A stretch of DNA of 64,000 nt from Photobacterium indicum (lineage in GTDB: Bacteria > Pseudomonadota > Gammaproteobacteria > Enterobacterales > Vibrionaceae), in NCBI RefSeq assembly GCF_003026215.1, contig NZ_PYOC01000001.1:992001-1056000 (forward strand), in the 5' to 3' direction. Under the pieces are notes generated by a model. That model was not told the origin of the DNA and searched no databases. It saw nothing but the letters and a program-made list of their open reading frames with translations. The first letter of the stretch is position 1. Each line of letters begins with the position of its first letter. Both the position numbers and the translations under genes were made by a program. Below are positions 26,942-34,670 of this stretch, piece by piece.

Positions 26942-27063
26942 AAAGTGTAATCTGAATGGGCTAAAACGCTTCTTAGACATTTTCGCTAAATGTCGTCGAT
27001 TGTTTGTCATCAATATCGACAAACCGCTTTATTTTTGCCAGTCATATTTTGACTGGCTTTTTT
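26942..27063 (+). ncRNA. Candidate small RNA between rhlE and the EEP gene
   Basis: A second, orphan rightward terminator (stem GCCAGTCA/TGACTGGC at 27037-27057, then six T) lies about 180 bases after the rhlE terminator, with no gene between. Upstream, GTCGAT/ATCGAC can form another stem, and a TATACA hexamer at 26930-26935 could be a -10 box. The expected product would be about 120 nt. The -35 is poor, so this is tentative. Confidence 0.3.
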
Positions 27064-27081
27064 ATGTATAAAAGGTAGTCA

Positions 27082-28155
27082 TTAGGCACGCAAGGCGAGT
27101 GTGATACACACTATGCCATGATCGGTACTTTGACTATCACGCTCAAAAGAGGGGTTGATCAAGTGTCTGTCGTAGGTGTCATGCTCACTGACTTCGAAGA
27201 GACTAGAATGGTACTGAGCATCGAACTCACAAGATAATAAAATATAATCTAATACCGATTTTTTCACCCCGTAATAATGGGTTGGTGTACGATGAGCCAT
27301 TTCAGTACAGTTATCTGTGGCTTGGTAAAGATCCCATGTATCCTTTAATCGGTATTTTGCTAGAATAACATCGCTTTCAGATTCTGAAATGAAGCGTAGT
27401 GAGCCTGTTAAGAGGTGAGCTAATACGCCATCTGATAGTGAATCGTTAAAATCACCCATAAGCATCATTGGCAGCCCCGTTTTCTCGCGACGTTCAATGA
27501 TACTCATTAATAGCAGTGCAGCTTCCGAACCGCGTTGAATCGACGATCCCCAACTACCCGTTACTTCTGCTTTTAATGTTTGAATAATTGTTTGTGTACG
27601 TGATTCATCATTATCATTGTTTTCATGCTCTATCATCGGACGTTTTGACTTGAAGTGCACGACATAGCAATCGCATTCGCCAATATGAGGGAGTTCAATA
27701 GTGGCGCGAAGAGGCTGGCGACTGAATGTAAAATCATCTTTCAACCCCATAGCAACCGCCAGCTCTTTATCGGGTACAACGGCTTCTATGTGAGTGATTG
27801 GGTAGCGCGATGCAATTGCCACAACTGGGCTACGGCAAATAAAATCATCAATGACTTCTGCTTCATCAACCACCTCAAAATAGCCATAACCTTGTGCAGC
27901 GACTAAGATTTTAAGCGATTCAGGGCTAAATACTTCTTGAAAACCAATAACATCAGGCTTGTATTCTATAAGGTATTCTGCAATCCAATTCTGTTTCTTT
28001 TGCCATTGCTCAGCAGTATAAATACGCTCGAAATCATAAAAGGCGAAAGGAGGTTCAAGATAATTGAAAAGATTGAATGTCGCGATTTTAATCGTATCAG
28101 ACAGAATTAGGGGGATAGCATCTTGTTCTATAGCGAGCAGATTATCTTGTGACAA
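27082..28155 (-). CDS. Endonuclease/exonuclease/phosphatase (EEP) family protein
   Basis: 357 residues of the DNase I/Mg-dependent phosphohydrolase fold. Visible motifs are 'KIATFNLFNYLEP' (Asn), 'VIGFQEVFSPESL' (metal Glu), 'MMLMGDFNDSLSD' (Asp/Asn), 'SVLDYILLSCEF' and the terminal 'STDHGIVCITL' (Asp-His). No signal peptide is present, so the protein is probably cytoplasmic. Substrates in this family range from DNA to phosphoesters and lipids; the sequence alone does not decide. It follows the exonuclease gene on the same strand with a palindromic hairpin between. Confidence 0.82.
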   Translation of the reverse strand: MSQDNLLAIEQDAIPLILSDTIKIATFNLFNYLEPPFAFYDFERIYTAEQWQKKQNWIAEYLIEYKPDVIGFQEVFSPESLKILVAAQGYGYFEVVDEAEVIDDFICRSPVVAIASRYPITHIEAVVPDKELAVAMGLKDDFTFSRQPLRATIELPHIGECDCYVVHFKSKRPMIEHENNDNDESRTQTIIQTLKAEVTGSWGSSIQRGSEAALLLMSIIERREKTGLPMMLMGDFNDSLSDGVLAHLLTGSLRFISESESDVILAKYRLKDTWDLYQATDNCTEMAHRTPTHYYGVKKSVLDYILLSCEFDAQYHSSLFEVSEHDTYDRHLINPSFERDSQSTDHGIVCITLALRA

Positions 28156-28204
28156 ATTAGGCGTCTCGAATGATGTTTGACGTAGGCAGTATAACGGAAA
28201 TCAT

Positions 28205-28230
28205 GTTTGATGAGCGGTAACTCATCAAAC
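28205..28230. repeat. Perfect 10-bp inverted repeat hairpin
   Basis: GTTTGATGAG-CGGTAA-CTCATCAAAC between two minus-strand genes. It has no T-run on either strand, so it is more likely an RNA-stabilising hairpin or operator than an intrinsic terminator. Confidence 0.5.
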
Positions 28231-28247
28231 ATATACTGAGTTATTTT

Positions 28248-28892
28248 TTATGCCTTTGCTATTTTATGTAAAAATGTAGGCACAGCCGCTTTCGTTTTTT
28301 TTGATACTTGCTGCATTAAAGTAAATGAAGGCTGAATTATATGGAATTGATTTCGCATATCTTCAAGCATTTGTAGCCATAGTTTAGCCGTCATTTCTGA
28401 ATCGGCTAATGCACGGTGAAATACGCCATCGTGATCAATGTTTTTATAGGCAACTAAGCTGCCCAATTTATGATTTGGTGCATTTTGATATAAACGACGC
28501 GCAATAAGCATAGAACAGGCGAATTCTCCGCCATAGCCTCGATTAATGATGTCTAGTTCAGCATCTAGAAATCGTTTGTCAAACGATGCATTGTGAGCAA
28601 CAAGGTTATAATCGCCGATAAAATCGGTAAATTGATCCATTACTTCATCGCAGGGGGCTGCAGTGCGAAGCATATTATTAGTGATACCAGTATAACTTTC
28701 GATAAAGCTGCTCACTCTAAACCCCGGATTCATTAACTTTTGAAAGCGATCAACCACTTCGCCATTTTCCATTAATACTGCACCGATCTCAATTGCACGG
28801 TCACCTTGGGTTGGTGATAAACCCGTGGTTTCGAAATCGAGAACGATAACAGTGTTTGCATTATCAGAGTGTTGAGTCGAACCAGTTTTCAC
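28248..28892 (-). CDS. DEDDh 3'-5' exonuclease (DnaQ-like)
   Basis: 214 residues. ExoI motif 'VIVLDFETTGLSP' gives the first Asp and Glu, ExoII 'YNLVAHNASFDKRFLD' the second Asp, and ExoIII 'FHRALADSEMTAKLW' the His and last Asp. The set is complete, so an active exonuclease is expected. It is shorter and more divergent than the DnaQ proofreading subunit and resembles free-standing PolC/DnaQ-like exonucleases of vibrios. The substrate (DNA or RNA ends) is uncertain. Confidence 0.88.
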   Translation of the reverse strand: MKTGSTQHSDNANTVIVLDFETTGLSPTQGDRAIEIGAVLMENGEVVDRFQKLMNPGFRVSSFIESYTGITNNMLRTAAPCDEVMDQFTDFIGDYNLVAHNASFDKRFLDAELDIINRGYGGEFACSMLIARRLYQNAPNHKLGSLVAYKNIDHDGVFHRALADSEMTAKLWLQMLEDMRNQFHIIQPSFTLMQQVSKKTKAAVPTFLHKIAKA

Positions 28893-29031
28893 TATTATTG
28901 CCTATTGTTGTACGTCATTTTATCGCCCATTGTAGCCTTGATAGCATTTTTATAAAATAACCTGTTTGGCCACGTATTTAAAATACAGCTAGGCGCGTCA
29001 CGTATATTGACCTTTTTGTGGTTTTAAACAA

Positions 29032-29071
29032 ATTCTCGCTGAAACGAGCATCTTGAGGTAACTTGGGTATA
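29032..29071 (-). repeat. Solo 40-bp end of the MITE-like repeat
   Basis: Its reverse complement is identical over 40 bp to the left end of the element at 61923-61962 (terminal repeat plus the small CTCG/CGAG hairpin). Only this end is present. Confidence 0.85.
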
Positions 29072-29096
29072 CATATTTAATGCTTAGTGAGAAACG

Positions 29097-29645
29097 ATGA
29101 ACGTTTATAAGATAAATAACGCGCATTCAAGTTTACTTCAAACCTATGTGAAAGAGTTAACCGTCGCTTCTAAGCATGGGCCGATACTCGACTTAGCATG
29201 TGGAAGTGGTCGAAATGGACTGTATCTTGCTCGCTTAGGTCTTCCTGTTATTTTTGCTGATCAAGATAAAGAAAAGTTACAGAATATTGAACGTATAATA
29301 AAGGAAGAAAAGCTTACATCAACAACATGGTTGGTTGATCTTGAGTCTGGTGACGATCACCTAATCGACAATCAATACGGCGCTATTATTGTTTTCCGTT
29401 ATTTACACCGTCCATTATTTAATTCACTTAAACGTAGCGTTAAGCCTTCTGGCGTTGTGATTTATGAAACATTTAATGAAGCCCAACGAAAATTTGGCCG
29501 TCCACAAAATCCAGACTTTTTATTACAAGAAAACGAATTAATTGATACTTTTAGTCATTGGTATATTTTGCATCAGTTTGAAGGTGAAGTTGGGGATCCT
29601 ACTTGTTCAATTTCTCAGGTTGTTGCTCAGCGTAACGCTGAATAA
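29097..29645 (+). CDS. Class I SAM-dependent methyltransferase
   Basis: 182 residues. Motif I 'GPILDLACGSGRNGLYLARLG', then 'VIFADQDKEKLQNIE' (acidic residue binding the SAM ribose) and 'YGAIIVFRYLHRPLF'. This resembles TehB-like or small-molecule methyltransferases. Length is normal for the Rossmann core without extra domains. The substrate is unknown. It converges on the PH-domain gene, with a shared terminator hairpin, and the pair is bracketed by two fragments of the repeat family. Confidence 0.83.
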   Translation: MNVYKINNAHSSLLQTYVKELTVASKHGPILDLACGSGRNGLYLARLGLPVIFADQDKEKLQNIERIIKEEKLTSTTWLVDLESGDDHLIDNQYGAIIVFRYLHRPLFNSLKRSVKPSGVVIYETFNEAQRKFGRPQNPDFLLQENELIDTFSHWYILHQFEGEVGDPTCSISQVVAQRNAE

Positions 29646-29652
29646 TTGATAT

Positions 29653-29690
29653 AGAAGCCATTAACATTAAGATGTTAGTGGCTTCTACTT
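29653..29690. terminator. Bidirectional terminator hairpin
   Basis: A 15-bp stem (AGAAGCCATTAACAT with ATGTTAGTGGCTTCT, one G-U) between convergent genes, followed by ACTTTT on the plus strand. Confidence 0.75.
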
Positions 29691-29696
29691 TTATCG

Positions 29697-30077
29697 CTAC
29701 TTACCTGCGATTTTAGCTGTGAGTACACCTTGCATCGCGTAGATATTGGTTTTGCCATTAAACTCAAGGCTAATGGGCTCTGATTGCCCTGAAACCCATA
29801 CTTTTAATTCTGCATCTAAATCGAAGTGACCAGTAGACTCAACGGTATACATGGTGATCGCTTTATAAGGAATCGAGCGATATTCAACTTTTTTCCCGGT
29901 TAATCCTTGTTTGTCGATAAGCAGTAAACGCTGGTCGGTTAGCACAATCATATCGCGAACTAATTTGTATGCGATCTCTATGTGTTCGTTAGGCCCTAGA
30001 ATGGTAGAAAGCTCTTCTGTTGCATCTGCGATGCTCATTTCACCAGCATTACCTAAAATAGCGTCAAATAGTCCCAT
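29697..30077 (-). CDS. Bacterial PH-domain protein (YvbH/DUF1696-like)
   Basis: 126 residues. 'AYKLVRDMIVLTDQRLLLIDKQGLTGKKVEYRSIPYKAITMYTVESTG' and 'LDAELKVWVSG' follow the bacterial PH-domain pattern (bPH). These proteins form homo-oligomeric rings in known structures; the function is unknown. It is a single gene with a good GGATCA ribosome site, near a truncated repeat element at its 5' side. Confidence 0.82.
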   Translation of the reverse strand: MGLFDAILGNAGEMSIADATEELSTILGPNEHIEIAYKLVRDMIVLTDQRLLLIDKQGLTGKKVEYRSIPYKAITMYTVESTGHFDLDAELKVWVSGQSEPISLEFNGKTNIYAMQGVLTAKIAGK

Positions 30078-30106
30078 TACGTGATCCTTTATCTTTTGTA
30101 TTGTTG

Positions 30107-30213
30107 TACCTAAGTTACCTCAAGATACTCGTTTCAGCGAGAATTTGTTGGGCTCTATGCAAGGCACTTATTTATTGACCTAGTGGTTCTACGTTTTAAA
30201 TAAGTAACCACTC
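30107..30213 (+). repeat. Truncated copy of the MITE-like repeat
   Basis: Starts with TACCTAAGTTACCTCAAGAT and follows the left half of the 61923-62187 element through CGTTTCAGCGAGAAT, TTGGGCTCTA and GGTTCTACGTT. It then diverges. It lacks the right half and right terminal repeat. It lies in the promoter region of the PH-domain gene. Confidence 0.8.
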
Positions 30214-30307
30214 ATTTCTAGTTAAAGGTAGCGTTGGATATATTGATGCAGTAACCTTTCTGTTTACTTAAATAAAGTTCTTTCATGTCTAGAAGCCAAC
30301 ATTTACT

Positions 30308-30526
30308 TTGCCTCCGTTGATGTTTTCAATGGAAGAGTTAGAAGTTCTTTTGTTGGGGGCTGAGCATGGTGCGAAGCGCAATGAAGATGTCATGCGTGTC
30401 GCTTCTATTATTGAAGTGCCAGAATTAACGACAGGGTTATCTGATATTCGACATGCCATTAAACAACAATATAAAGCTGAGAGATCATATTTGATCGGGA
30501 TTATTTGGGCGCTACGTAATTCGTAG
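30308..30526 (+). pseudogene. Remnant of a YafY-type WYL transcriptional regulator
   Basis: A 72-codon frame starting 'LPPLMFSMEELEVLLLGAEHGAK', which matches the segment joining the HTH and WYL domains in YafY-type regulators. The N-terminal HTH and the WYL domain are both missing, and no ATG with a ribosome site exists. The 3' end lies inside a 16-bp perfect hairpin (30501-30537). A second, more decayed copy of the same segment occurs at 34612-34670. Confidence 0.5.
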
Positions 30527-30543
30527 TGCCCAAATAAATGAAA

Positions 30544-31725
30544 TTACGGACGTGTCGGTGAGATAGTTAATGGCTCTAACGTTACGACGGCATTACCAGA
30601 TGCCGCCGGGTGGTCAACATAAGAAGTATCTTGCAATAGTGTATAGTAAACATCGACAAAATCATCATCATTAACTAGCACTCCATCAGGGATTGCTTCA
30701 ATGATTTTTCCTGTAATTTGTGGAATCACAGCGTAAGCTTGAACTTCTGGATCCGGGATCATTTTCAATACTTCTTCTGCGACTTGTACTAAAAGTTTGG
30801 CCAGTTCTTTGTAATCAGTGCCGTCATCTTGTTCCATCAAGATCATATCGGCAGCCCCCCAGCGATAACGAGACCAATGAATAACAACCTGGTTAGGGTA
30901 GTAATCTTTATTATCATAATCTAGGTAGGGCATTTCTACTAAGTCGATAGTTGGTTCGTCTCGGCTCGGATTAACTCCGGTTACGATTGCGTACACTTCG
31001 GCTTTACCAGAAATCCACGGTTCTTCATCATCAGATAAACGAATCTTCTTAATGACAGTGGTTGAGATAGGAGCTGCTGAAAGGCTGCGAGTACTGCTCT
31101 TCAATTGAGCTTGTTGTGTGTTTTCATCATAGCTATGCAATGCAGCAGGTTGCCCTAATTTGTTCATTTCAGCCTGCATTGCTTGCAGCCCAGCTTTGAG
31201 CTCCTTAGCGCTATTGTTGTCAACTACAAACACTGGTACTTCTGGTATTTGGTATACATCAAGTTGGTGAAGCTGACCATAGACATCATAGGCTTCAATG
31301 TACTGCCATGACTCGTCATCCCCTGTAGGCTCAAAAGCAAACAAAGGACTTTGGCCTTCCTTCCATTCCTGTACCATGGATGTGTCAGCAAGTCTCAGCT
31401 CAAGCAGTTCATTAGTGAAATTCGACACCCCTTTTACTGTTCGAATATTGGTGTCGGTTTTTTGCATTTGCTGCGTAAATGGCGATTGTGGTTCTTCCGC
31501 CAGCAGCGTTGATAGTGAAATAGTTAATTTCTGATCGGATATTTGTGATTTGAGAGTTTGCTCAATATCCGTGTAATTTTCACTTAGCTGTTTGGCTAAT
31601 TTTTGTTTTTGCTGTGTAATCGTATCGGCATTTTGACTAGGTGATTGATGGGAGGTTGTGTCATCAGACTGACATCCAGCAAGCACTAAACTTAATAATA
31701 AGCATGTTGGTGTTATTTTATTCAT
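30544..31725 (-). CDS. Large lipoprotein, DUF3103-like
   Basis: 393 residues with a lipoprotein signal (lipobox 'VLAGC'). The mature chain has a coiled helical N-terminal part (about 40-110), then a beta-rich C-terminal half with 'GKAEVYAIVTGVNPSRDEPTIDLVEMPYLDYDNKDYYPNQVVIHWSRYRWGAADMILMEQDDG'. This region recalls DUF3103 proteins of vibrios, but I cannot confirm the family. It is probably exported and anchored in the outer membrane. It is a single gene. Confidence 0.65.
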   Translation of the reverse strand: MNKITPTCLLLSLVLAGCQSDDTTSHQSPSQNADTITQQKQKLAKQLSENYTDIEQTLKSQISDQKLTISLSTLLAEEPQSPFTQQMQKTDTNIRTVKGVSNFTNELLELRLADTSMVQEWKEGQSPLFAFEPTGDDESWQYIEAYDVYGQLHQLDVYQIPEVPVFVVDNNSAKELKAGLQAMQAEMNKLGQPAALHSYDENTQQAQLKSSTRSLSAAPISTTVIKKIRLSDDEEPWISGKAEVYAIVTGVNPSRDEPTIDLVEMPYLDYDNKDYYPNQVVIHWSRYRWGAADMILMEQDDGTDYKELAKLLVQVAEEVLKMIPDPEVQAYAVIPQITGKIIEAIPDGVLVNDDDFVDVYYTLLQDTSYVDHPAASGNAVVTLEPLTISPTRP

Positions 31726-31981
31726 TGTATACCCCTAAGGTATTTTAATAATAATGATATTAAAGTTAAAGCTCTAATATGATTAGACTATCACGACATA
31801 AGTCATAATTTATATGAATACTTTCGCGAAAATAAATATCGCAGGGGTATCAAATGAATACTATTCATTAAAAATGGGAGGAACATCATAAACGTTTTTT
31901 GATGCGAATGAACATATCGATTGTGAGTAGAAGAGAATTGAGCCACTTGGTAATAAATATATCTGTAAATATATATTCATA

Positions 31982-32475
31982 CTAAGTGATAGTTAATAAA
32001 CACATTAACGTATGCCACCAACAAGAATGCACAGCGATAACAGCTCCTGTATGATCTAAGAACTGAATCAAGCGTTGAACACTGCTCTTGTCTAGCTTAA
32101 TCGCTTCAAATTTTCTCTCATTGTATTGTTGAAAATTGTACTGCCTTAAATATTCGTTATTGAGTATTAGTACATCTTCGATATTGATGAACAGTACGCA
32201 TTTTTGTTCGATATGTAGGTTTATAGAAAAGAAGCCAAAATCATCGCTGTTGGGATCATAGTGTGTAGTGGTACGGTGAATATGTAAGTTAAGTAATCTT
32301 CTATCGAAAGAGGCATTCTCATGCGATCACCATCTTGAGTTAATTTCCCTAACGCCATTTTGGGAATGCTGTCTGGATGCTTGGTGTCTCTTGCATGCGA
32401 TATGCCATCGGCTCAAATTGGTTAAGAGCCTGTTGAGTTAGGTAAAGGTAACCATTGGTCTGTATCCTGTACTTT
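31982..32475 (-). pseudogene. Decayed gene of unknown family
   Basis: Two protein-like stretches on the minus strand lie in different frames. The upstream one reads 'NGYLYLTQQALNQFEPMAYR...TAFPKWR' and is closed by a TAG. The downstream one (32326 to 31982) reads 'HENASFDRRLLNLHIH...' to '...QRLIQFLDHTGAVIAVHSCWWH' and has no start codon. Together they look like one gene broken by a frameshift and stops. The family was not recognised. Confidence 0.45.
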
Positions 32476-32567
32476 ATATGTCATTGAATTTCAGCTTATA
32501 ATTTATTACTTAGTTCCCATACTAAATCGAGTCTTTGCTTGGAAAAATAAATAATAATCAAAAAATT

Positions 32568-32596
32568 TGCATCCTTTTGGCATCTCATACGTGTTG
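32568..32596 (+). promoter_or_regulatory. Candidate ECF-type promoter before the permease gene
   Basis: TGCATCC (32568-32574) and CGTGTTG (32590-32596) are separated by 15 bp, about 30 bp before the start codon. The pair resembles ECF promoters with an ATCC-type -35 and CGT-type -10. A SigZ-like sigma factor is encoded three genes on, so self-recognition is possible but unproven. Confidence 0.3.
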
Positions 32597-32627
32597 ATAG
32601 TAGTGAACACGTTTTAAGGGTGCAGTA

Positions 32628-33614
32628 ATGTTTGAATTTTTCACTCAGTTAGCGGATTGGCTAACCTATACAATTATTGGGCTCGACCCCAATACCGCTA
32701 TGGGTATCGGCCTACATTTTTTTATTGAAGATACCAGTAAGATCTTAGTTTTATTAGTGTGTTTAATCTATGGTATTTCATATCTGCGTGCGAGCCTTAG
32801 CGTAGACAAGGTTCGTGATTATCTACAGGGTAAGAATAGGGGAGTTGGGTATTTTTTAGGATCTCTTTTTGGTGCGATTACGCCCTTTTGTTCTTGCAGT
32901 TCTATTCCTCTATTTATGGGTTTTGTGTCGGCACGTATTCCTATTGGTGTAACTATCGCCTTTCTTATTACCTCACCGCTTATTAATGAGGTAGTGGTGA
33001 TTATGTTGGGCAGTATCCTTGGGTTTAAGTTTACTCTTATGTACATAATCATAGGTATGTTATTGGGTATATTAGCTGGTGTGATCCTAGATATGTGCAA
33101 GGCACACCGTTGGTTGCAACCCTTTCTTGCCAAGGCTTATCAACAAGATGAAAACACTAGCACCCAAGTAACTCATGACATCCAAACTATCGCTATGACC
33201 TATAAGGAACGTCACGAGTTTGCCGTCAACGAGACTAGCGCCATTGTTAAACGTATTTGGAAATGGGTAATTATTGGGGTGGGCTTAGGTGCATTTATCC
33301 ATGGCTTTGTTCCGGCGCAATGGTTTGAGCAAAATCTAGCGAATGGAGAGTGGTGGACAGTGCCATTAGCGACATTGAGTGCGATCCCTATCTACACCAA
33401 TGCATCTGGGGTTGTTCCTATCATGGCCTCTCTTATTGATAAAGGAATGCCTTTGGGCACTACACTCGCTTTCTGTATGGGGGCGGTGGCGGTTAGCCTG
33501 CCCGAATTTATGATGCTAAAGCAGGTAATGCAGTACCGTTTATTGGGGGTGATTGCAGGATATTTATTCGTTGCCATCTCCATTACTGGGTGGCTGTTTA
33601 ACGCTTATTACTAA
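32628..33614 (+). CDS. Permease of the DUF318/ArsP (YraQ) family
   Basis: 328 residues, about eight to ten membrane spans. The diagnostic 'GAITPFCSCSSIPLFMGFVSARIPIG' segment is present (cysteines CSC) with its partner repeat 'YTNASGVVPIMASLIDKGMPLG'. 'AIPIYTNASG' replaces the second Cys motif. Family members export organoarsenicals or other soft metal or thiol compounds. The gene is 21 bases before a mini-thioredoxin and precedes a sigma factor gene, an arrangement that suggests a redox or metal-stress unit. Confidence 0.82.
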   Translation: MFEFFTQLADWLTYTIIGLDPNTAMGIGLHFFIEDTSKILVLLVCLIYGISYLRASLSVDKVRDYLQGKNRGVGYFLGSLFGAITPFCSCSSIPLFMGFVSARIPIGVTIAFLITSPLINEVVVIMLGSILGFKFTLMYIIIGMLLGILAGVILDMCKAHRWLQPFLAKAYQQDENTSTQVTHDIQTIAMTYKERHEFAVNETSAIVKRIWKWVIIGVGLGAFIHGFVPAQWFEQNLANGEWWTVPLATLSAIPIYTNASGVVPIMASLIDKGMPLGTTLAFCMGAVAVSLPEFMMLKQVMQYRLLGVIAGYLFVAISITGWLFNAYY

Positions 33615-33635
33615 ATTAAACTAACGGAGTATATT

Positions 33636-33869
33636 ATGAAAATTGTTCAGGTTTACGGTTCTGGTTGTAAGAACTGCACAGTGACAGCAGAGCGTATTGA
33701 AGAGGTAGCGAAAGAGCTTGGTCAAGAAATTCAGCTTCAAAAGGTAACGACCCTAGAAGAGATCATGAAGGCAGGTATCATGAGCACCCCTGGCGTTAGT
33801 ATCGATGGTTTTGTTAAGCACACAGGCTCTGTGCCTAGTATTGTCCAAGTTCGTGAACTTCTTGCTTAA
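33636..33869 (+). CDS. Thioredoxin-like small redox protein (TM0996/MTH895 family)
   Basis: 77 residues. The CxxC site 'GSGCKNC' is near residues 9-15, followed by 'TTLEEIMKAGIMSTPGVSIDG', with the cis-Pro in 'STPGV' as in thioredoxin folds. These redox-active disulfide proteins usually sit next to DUF318 permeases, as here, and probably reduce or hand over its substrate. The ribosome site is AACGGAG. A terminator follows before the sigma factor gene. Confidence 0.88.
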   Translation: MKIVQVYGSGCKNCTVTAERIEEVAKELGQEIQLQKVTTLEEIMKAGIMSTPGVSIDGFVKHTGSVPSIVQVRELLA

Positions 33870-33917
33870 GATATAGTAACTTACGCGCATTAGAGCCTAT
33901 ACTCAGCTATAATGAGT

Positions 33918-33960
33918 AAAGTCGCGCACCCTTGTTTGCGGTGTCGCGACTTTTGTTGTT
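33918..33960 (+). terminator. Terminator/attenuator between thioredoxin and sigma factor genes
   Basis: Nine-bp GC-rich stem AAAGTCGCG/CGCGACTTT, followed by TGTTGTTTT. The sigma factor start lies just 20 bases beyond, so sigma expression may depend on read-through. Confidence 0.7.
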
Positions 33961-33979
33961 TTGTAAAAGGATAAAGGCA

Positions 33980-34501
33980 GTGAAGTGTTTGATGAAGGCA
34001 TGGGACGAGACTGAATCCGTGCTTTATGGATGGTTAATGAAGCAAACTCAAAGCCAACATGAAACAGAAGATATCATGCAAGAGGTGTTTTTGAAGGCAA
34101 TGAGTAATCGTGAGCGCTTTTGCACCTTAGACGATAGCAGGTCTTGGCTTTTTAAGATCACTAAGAATCACTTCATCGATTATTTACGCCGTAAGGTTGA
34201 TTGTAAGGACATTGGTGAGTTTGTTGCTCCGGATAATGTTCTACCCGTAATGACACAGTTGCAAACTTGTCTTCCTCGTCTTTTACCTAAGTTGTCAGCA
34301 AAAGACAGGCATATTATCGAAGAGTGTGATCTTAATGGATTAACTCAGCTTGAGTACGCTAAACGTAATGAGTTGAGTCTTCCTGCTACCAAGGCGCGCC
34401 TGCGTCGAGCGCGTTTAGAGTTAAAAGATAAATTGATTAATGAGTGCATGGTGAAACAAGATCACACTGGCGTGTGTTGCTTTAAACGAATTCAAGCATA
34501 A
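33980..34501 (+). CDS. ECF RNA polymerase sigma factor, SigZ-like
   Basis: About 173 residues. Region 2 is 'QSQHETEDIMQEVFLKAM...SWLFKITKNHFIDYLRRK'. Region 4 is 'LSAKDRHIIEECDLNGLTQLEYAKRNELSLPATKARLRRARLELKD'. The C terminus carries a Cys pair ('VCCFKR'), as in SigZ proteins, which may sense thiols or metals. The start is unsure: GTG after AAAGGATAAAGGCA is given here, with an ATG four codons later as alternative. No anti-sigma gene is adjacent; the C-terminal tail may serve that role. Confidence 0.8.
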   Translation: MKCLMKAWDETESVLYGWLMKQTQSQHETEDIMQEVFLKAMSNRERFCTLDDSRSWLFKITKNHFIDYLRRKVDCKDIGEFVAPDNVLPVMTQLQTCLPRLLPKLSAKDRHIIEECDLNGLTQLEYAKRNELSLPATKARLRRARLELKDKLINECMVKQDHTGVCCFKRIQA

Positions 34502-34611
34502 TAAGTTGGAATCTGTCAGATCAAGCTCCAAAACGTTTTTCCTTGATTGAGTCAGCAATATTTTCACTGACTCACCTTTAAACGCTATCGCTAAAATCTC
34601 AGCTGTATTGC

Positions 34612-34670
34612 CTGCTGACCACGGTGCGAAGTGCAATGAAGAAAGTCATGAGCGTATTGTTACTGTTGAA
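34612..34670 (+). pseudogene. Short remnant of the same YafY-type regulator segment
   Basis: The DNA GCTGACCACGGTGCGAAGTG and following bases match 30358-30415 closely, and read 'ADHGAKCNEE' against 'AEHGAKRNED'. It overlaps the 3' end of the minus-strand cysteinyl-tRNA synthetase gene, so the synthetase gene ends within, or was joined to, an older broken gene. Confidence 0.4.

Larger units (their letters stand above)
31726..32627. other. Long region without an intact gene
   Basis: About 900 bp. The right two thirds hold a decayed minus-strand gene (listed separately). The last 60 bp hold a candidate ECF-type promoter for the permease gene. The left part (31726-31980) is AT-rich and contains the promoter of the lipoprotein gene; nothing else was seen there. 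Confidence 0.5.

Noticed and set aside
30501-30537. 16-bp hairpin as an intrinsic terminator
   Set aside because: Neither strand has a T-run after the stem, and the hairpin overlaps the end of a gene remnant. It is kept only as a note.
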